A DNA stretch of 64,000 bases from Mycobacterium genavense ATCC 51234. Lineage in GTDB: Bacteria > Actinomycetota > Actinomycetes > Mycobacteriales > Mycobacteriaceae. Under the pieces are notes generated by a model. The model did no database searches and had not been told where the DNA came from. It saw only the letters and a program-made list of their open reading frames with translations. Every line of letters begins with the position of its first letter. The stretch's first letter is position 1. A program made the translations under genes and the position numbers. Location: positions 434,001 through 498,000 of the forward strand of contig NZ_JAGZ01000003.1 in NCBI RefSeq assembly GCF_000526915.1, given 5' to 3'. Below, piece after piece: positions 58,514 to 64,000 of the stretch.

Positions 58514-58701
58514 GTGAGTAACAAACCGTCGGCGACGGCTTCGTACCGGTCAACGACGACCAGCAAGACGGCCCGGGGTGGGCCGTCGCGGATGTCGCCG
58601 CCTGGGGGTAAGCGGTTCACCACAAACCGCCCGACGCGGTGGTTTTCGACTGAGTCGCACGCTATTGCACCGACATACGGCCATAGAATCTGCGGGAACC
58701 G
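58514..58701 (+). pseudogene. MbtH-like protein, heavily degraded
   Basis: GTG 58514 gives MSNKP, then a frameshift; from 58522 the frame reads QTVGDGFVPVNDDQQ, WAVADVAAWG, stop (TAA 58609), AVHHKPPDAVVFD, stop (TGA 58651), VARYCTDIRP, stop (TAG 58684), NLREP. This aligns along its length with MbtH proteins (FFVLVNDEDQHSLW, FADIPAGWRVVHGEA, CLDYVEKNWTDLRPKSLRD): VND, Q, the AD, GW/WG, D-stop-V for DYV and TDIRP-stop-NLRE for TDLRPKSLRD. It sits 50 bp before the NRPS start, where MbtH genes belong. MbtH proteins activate NRPS adenylation domains. Confidence 0.78.
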
Positions 58702-58751
58702 AAACCGGATAAGGCCGCTATTGGGTAAGCCTTTTGGGTAGGGGCGATCGG

Positions 58752-61700
58752 ATGGAACTTGACGCCCGTGCCCTTCCGCTAACGCGCCGGCAATTAGATA
58801 TTTGGCTCGCACAGGAATCGGGACGCTCCGGCACCGACTGGCAGCTCGGCCTATTCGTCAGAATCGCAGGCACGGTCCAGCCCGATTTGCTTAAGCAGGC
58901 AATCAGCAAAGCGCTGCAAGAAGCCGAGCCGTACCGCGCCGCGTTCTTCGAAGCGGACGGTCAGGTTTTCCAAAAGGTAATGGACTACCCGGATTTCGAC
59001 CTCGACTATCATGACCTGACCGCCGCGCCGGACCCCGTGGGACAAGCCCGCGAGATTGCGGCGTCGATCCAACGCACACCAATGCCGCTCGACGGCCGGT
59101 TACTCAAATTCGCTTTATTCCGAACGAAACCCGACGAATATTACTGGTTCGCCCTCATCACATAATTCTCGACGGATTGGGCATCGCTCTCGTCGGCCGC
59201 CGAATTGCGGCTATCTACACCGCAATTGTTGCGGGCACCCCCCAGCTCTCCCGCGTTCTTCGGCTCACTGCAGGACCTCGTTCGCAGCGAGCTGGAGTAC
59301 GAGGCGTCAGCGGATTATCTGCAAGACCAGGCTTACTGGAACGCCAACCTGCCGTCGGAAAACGGTCCGGATTACCGATTGCCGCAGGCCACCTCGCGGC
59401 CGGATCCGAATCAGCCGACCACGCCGGTGCAGTTGGACCCGTCCGTGGTCAGCCGAATCAAGCAGCTGTCCAAAGCGCTGGGCGTGCGCCGCTCCTCGAT
59501 CATCACCGCCGCGTGCGCCTGCGCCCTGCTGGTACGGGGATGCGCCGGTGGCTCGGAGGTCGTGCTCGACTTCCCGGTCGGCAGACGGGTCCAGCCGGAG
59601 TCGAAGGCGCTGCCCGGGATGGTCGCCAGGGTGGTGCCCCTGGTACTCAAGACCCCGCCGGGGTGGTCAGTCGCCGACTTCTGCAAGCACGTCGCCAAGA
59701 AGACCAGAGAGGCGCTGCGGCATAAGCGATTTCCGGTGCACGAGTTGGGCGACGAAGGGGGAATGCGGGGCACCGGACCGGCGCCGAATCGAGTAGTCGT
59801 CAACTTCATCCCGTCCCGACTCACCCTGAACCTTGCCGGAGTTCCCGCGACCGCGACCGACACAAGTTTTGGTCCGATCGGTCACTTCGGGCTGTTCTTC
59901 GTCGGTGCCGGTGACGAACAGTTCCTCACCACAGCCGGTGCCGGACAACCGTATTCGAATTTCGGTGTCGCGGACCCGACCCAGCGGTTGCAGCGAGTGC
60001 TGGCGGCCATGACCCTCGCCCCCGAACGCGAGCTCTCCGCGATAGACCTGCTGGACGACGAGGAACACGCCGGCATGGATTGGCTGGGCAACCGTGCGGT
60101 GCTGGCGCGGCCCGCGACCGCGACGTCGATTCCGTCGATGGTCGCAGCACAAGTCGCGCGCACCCCAGACGCGGTGGCGGTGACTTTCGAAGGTCGAACG
60201 TTGACCTACCGCGGCCTCGACGAGTCCGCCAACCGGGTCGCGCACCTGCTCGCCGACCGGGGAGTGGGCCCGGGACAGACTGTGGCGCTGCTCTTTTCGC
60301 GTTCGGCCGACGTCATCGTCGCGATTTTGGCGGTCCTGAAGACCGGGGCGGCGTACGTGCCGATCGACCCGGCGCACCCCGCGGCGCGGATCGAGTTCAT
60401 GCTCGCCGACGCGGCACCGATGGCCGCGCTGACCAACACCGCACTCGCCGACCGCCTGGCCGGCTACGGCCTGGCGACGATCGACGTTTGCGACCCGACC
60501 ATCGGCGCTCAGCCCACCAGCGCGCCGTCAGGGCCTTCCCCGGACGACGTCGCCCACATCATCTACACCTCCGGCACCACCGGCGTGCCCAAGGGCGTGG
60601 CCATCACCCACCACAACGTCACACAGCAGCTCGATTCGCTGGGCGCCGGCCTGCCGCCGGGACAGGTGTGGACGCAGTGCCACTCCTACGCGTTCGACTT
60701 CTCGGTGTGGGAGATCTGGGGTGCGCTCCTGCACGGCGGCCGGCTGGTGGTGGTCCCCGAGTCGGTGACCGGCTCACCCGAGGACTTCCGGGCCCTGCTG
60801 GTCGGCGAGCGCGTCACCGTCCTGACGCAGACGCCCTCGTCCGTCGCGGCACTGTCTCCCGACGGCTTGGAAGCGACGGCGTTGCTGATCGGCGGCGAGG
60901 CCTGCCCGGCCGAGGTGGTCGATCGGTGGGCGCCCGGACGCGTGATGATCAACGCCTACGGTTCCACCGAGACCACGATCTATGCGGCCATGAGCGCGCC
61001 ATTGACCGCGGGCAATGCGGTGCCGATCGGGGCGCCGGTGTCGACGTCGGCGCTGTTCGTCCTCGACGCCTGGCTCCCGGTTCCCGCCGGCGCGGTCGGC
61101 GAGTTGTATGTGGCCGGCCGCGGCGTCGGATACGGGTACGTGGCCCGAGCCCCCTTGACGGTATCGCGATTCGTGGCCTGCCCCTTCGGGGCTCCCGGGT
61201 GCCCGGATGTACCGGACCGGGGATCTGGTGCGCTGGGGGGCCGGCGGGGAACTGGACTATGTCGGGCGCGCCGACGAACAGGTCAAGATTCGCGGGTACC
61301 GCATCGAGCTCGGCGAAGTCCGGGCCGCGCTGGCCAGTTTGGACGGCGTGGAGCAGGCGGCGGTGATCTCCCGCGAAGACCGGTCCAATGAGCGGCGACT
61401 GGTCGGCTACGTCACCGGAACCGCCGACCCGGCGGGGTTGCGCGGCGCGCTCGCGGAGCGGCTGCCCGCATACATGGTTCCGGTCGCGGTGATCGCGATC
61501 GAGGCACTGCCGCTGACCGTCAACGGCAAACTCGACACCCGCGCGCTGCCGGCTCCGGACTACCGCGATGCCGTGCATTACCTGGCGCCGGGCACCCCCG
61601 TCGAGGAGATCCTGGCCGGGATCTACGCCCGGGTTCTCGGTGTCGACCGGGTCGGCGTCGAGGAGTCCTTCTTCGATCTGGGCGGGGACTCGCTATCCGC

Positions 61701-64000
61701 GATGCGGGTGATCGCCGCGATCAACACCGCTCTCGATGCCGGGCTTTCGGTGCGGATGTTGTTCGAAGCCCCGTCGATCGCACAGCTGACACCGCACATC
61801 GGTACGGGGCAGCGCCGGCTGGAGCCGCTGGCGGCCGGGGAGCGGCCGGCAGTGGTTCCGCTGTCGTTCGCCCAATCGCGGTTGTGGTTCCTCGACCAGC
61901 TGCAGGGCCCGTCCCCGGTGTACAACATCGCGGTGGCCTTGCGGATGTTCGGCCGCCTGGACGTCGACGCCCTGACCGCCGCGATGGCCGACGTGATCGA
62001 CCGCCACGAGAGCCTACGGACGCTGTTCCCCGCGACCCACGATGCCCCGCAGCAGCTGGTGGGTGGCGGCGCAGCAGGCCGAATTCGATTGGCAGATCGT
62101 GGATGCCGAAGGATGGCCACGCGACGAGCTGGACACCGCCGTCGATGCCGCGGCGCACCACGCCTTCGACCTCACCAGCGAAATTCCGTTGCGGGCAACG
62201 CTTTTCCGCTTCGTCTCCGATGAGCATCTGTTGGTGGGCGTGCTGCACCACATTGCCGCCGACGGTTGGTCGATCGGCCCGTTGATGCGCGATCTCGGCG
62301 AAGCGTACGCCGCCCGGCGTCTCGGTCGCGGGCCGGACTGGGCCGAATTGCCGGTCCAGTATGCCGACTACACACTGTGGCAGCACGCGCAGTTCGGCGA
62401 TCTTGACGATCCCGACAGCCCGATCGCCTCACAACTGACCTATTGGGTCGACGCGCTGGCCGGGCTGCCCGAGGTGTTGCCGCTGCCCACCGACCGGCCC
62501 TACTCGCCGGTGGCCGATCAGCACGGAGTCAGTGTGGCCGTAATGGCCGGCCGAGTTGCAGCAGCGGGTGCGCGAGGTGGCCCGCGAGCACAACGCGACC
62601 AGCTTCATGGTGGTCCAGGCCGCGTTGGCAGCACTGCTGTCGACGGTCAGCGCGAGTTCGGATGTGGCGGTGGGTTTCCCGATAGCCGGGCGCCGCGATC
62701 CCGCGCTCGACGATTTGGTCGGCTTCTTCGTCAACACCCTGGTGTTGCGGGTCGACGTGGCAGGCGATCCCACCGTCGCCGAGCTGCTGGCTCAGGTCCG
62801 GCAACGCAGCCTGGCCGCCTACGAGCACCAGGACGTGCCCTTCGAGGTTCTCGTCGAGCGGCTGAACCCCACCCGCAGCATGACGCATCATCCGCTGGTG
62901 CAGGTGATGTTGGGCTGGCAGGACGCGGAACCGGCCGAGTTGATGTTGGGCGACGTGAACGCCACCCCGTTGCCGATCGACACCCACACCGCCCGAACGG
63001 ATTTGGCGTTCTCCCTGACCGAACGCTTTACCGCGGCGGGCGAGCCGGCCCGGATCTCCGGGACCGTGGAGTACCGCACCGACGTGTTCGACCCGGCCAG
63101 CATCGAGGCATTGGTCAGGCGGTTCGAGTGCGTGCTGGTCGCGATGACCACCGATGCGGCACAACGGCTCTCGTCGATCCGGCTGTTGGATTCCGACGAG
63201 CAGAGCCGGCTGGACGAGTTCGGCAACCGCGCCGTCCTGACCCGGCCGGGCGTCCGCACTTCGGTTCCGGCGTTGTGGGCCGCGCAGGTGGCCCGCGCGT
63301 CCGACGCGGTGGCCATCACCTTCGAGGGCCGCTCGATGACCTACCGCGAGGTCGACGCGGCCGCCAACCGATTGGCGCACCTGCTGGCGTCCGAGGGCGC
63401 CGGCCCGGGACAGTCCGTGGCGCTGCTGTTTTCGCGATCGGCCGAGGCGATCATCGCGATCCTGGCGGTGCTCAAATCCGGGGCGGCGTATCTACCGATC
63501 GATCCGGCCCACCCTTCGGCGCGGATCGACTTCATGGTGACCGATGCCGCACCGATCGCCGCGATCACCACCGCGGAACTGCGGCCGCGGTTCCGCGGAT
63601 CCGCCCTGCGGGTCATCGACGTGGATGACCCGCGCATCGACGCACAGCCCGCGAGCCCGCCACTCGCGCCGTCGCCGGACGACATCGCCCACATCATTCA
63701 CACCTCGGGAACCACCGGCATGCCCAAAGGTGTTGCGGTAACTCATCACAACGTGACGCAGCTTTTCGAGTCGCTCGAAACCGGTCTGCAGCTGTCACCG
63801 CAACAGGTGTGGACCCAGTGTCACTCATACGCCTTCGACTTCTCGGTGTGGGAAATCTGGGGCGCGCTGCTGCACGGCGGCCGGTTGGTGGTGGTGCACG
63901 AGGCCGTGGCCGGTTCACCGCAAGACTTCCACGCGCTGCTGGTCGCCGAGCGAGTCACCGTTCTCACCCAAACGCCGTCGGCGGTCGGGATGCTGTCCCC
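58752..64000 (+). pseudogene. non-ribosomal peptide synthetase, C-A-T-C-A..., multiply frameshifted (runs off right edge)
   Basis: ATG 58752 (MELDARALPLTRRQLDIWLA). Domains: starter-like condensation domain (58752-60000; HHIILDG at about 59162), adenylation A1 (about 60070-61540; [23 protein letters not shown]), thiolation ([12 protein letters not shown], Ser codon 61690), condensation C2 (about 61855-63190; HHIAADG) and A2 (from about 63230 to the edge). The frame breaks at least five times: near 59157-59165, in a C6 run at 59238-59243, an extra G at 61197-61199, an extra G at 62061-62063, and near 62540-62545. No epimerisation domain separates the modules. The product is unknown; as sequenced no full enzyme can be made. 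Confidence 0.88.

Noticed and set aside
58514..58741. Small Ser/Thr/Arg-rich ORF (75 codons from GTG 58514) as a real gene
   Set aside because: It is one frame of the degraded MbtH-like gene; only its first five residues match that family, and the rest is out-of-frame sequence.
58514..64000. MbtH plus NRPS as the canonical glycopeptidolipid (mps1) locus
   Set aside because: No epimerisation domains separate the modules and none of the other GPL genes are in view; only the MbtH-NRPS arrangement is shared. Sequence to the right would be needed.

Overview
The window is chromosomal DNA of a slow-growing-type mycobacterium. GC is high, GTG and TTG starts are common, there is a PPE gene, and gene order follows the M. 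tuberculosis Rv3678c-Rv3717 block: ArsA/Get3-like pair, whiB4, ponA2, metallophosphoesterase, cds1, tRNA-Pro, YqeY, MoxR/DUF58 operon, glpK, the ergothioneine operon, ask-asd, leuA, dnaQ-like, murT-gatD, recR-ybaB and the peptidoglycan amidase. The species cannot be fixed from the sequence alone. Reference comparisons below are from memory of these families.

Layout. 0-8 kb: core genes for redox sensing and envelope. 8-21 kb: an accessory stretch with a tRNA-Pro, small membrane and zinc-ribbon proteins, a HAD phosphatase, an RsbR-S-T-X-U partner-switching (stressosome-type) module, a haem-oxygenase-like di-iron protein beside a CDGSH protein and a methyltransferase, and an F420 luciferase-like gene. 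21-29 kb: membrane/MoxR/DUF58/SpoIIM/RDD cluster. 29-40 kb: PadR regulator, glpK, and egtA-B-C-D-E as one tightly overlapping operon. 40-48.5 kb: secreted PknH-sensor-like protein, katA, His/Pro-rich single-TM paralogues, PPE genes and a degraded long hypothetical gene. 48.5-58 kb: aspartate-family and leucine synthesis plus cell-wall genes. 58-64 kb: an NRPS locus running off the right edge.

The most striking property is patchy gene decay. At least ten accessory loci are broken, while the roughly 40 kb of core genes around them read through cleanly. The damage includes 1-2 bp indels, in-frame nonsense codons (mostly TAG where Gln is expected) and short perfect tandem duplications of 19 and 25 bp. 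Broken genes include the RsbR and RsbS scaffolds (with RsbT, RsbX and the RsbU-like phosphatase intact), a PPE gene with three in-frame stops, and the NRPS. I also recognised a heavily eroded MbtH-like gene immediately upstream of the NRPS, in a stretch that otherwise looks intergenic. Together these suggest a lineage shedding secondary metabolism, stress signalling and surface antigens while keeping thiol protection (ergothioneine, catalase, WhiB4), amino-acid synthesis and peptidoglycan functions.

Other points: a short leucine-rich leader peptide and hairpin precede leuA (probable attenuator); a PadR gene has a palindromic candidate operator in its own upstream region; and the ArsA/Get3-like pair has asymmetric nucleotide-binding motifs.
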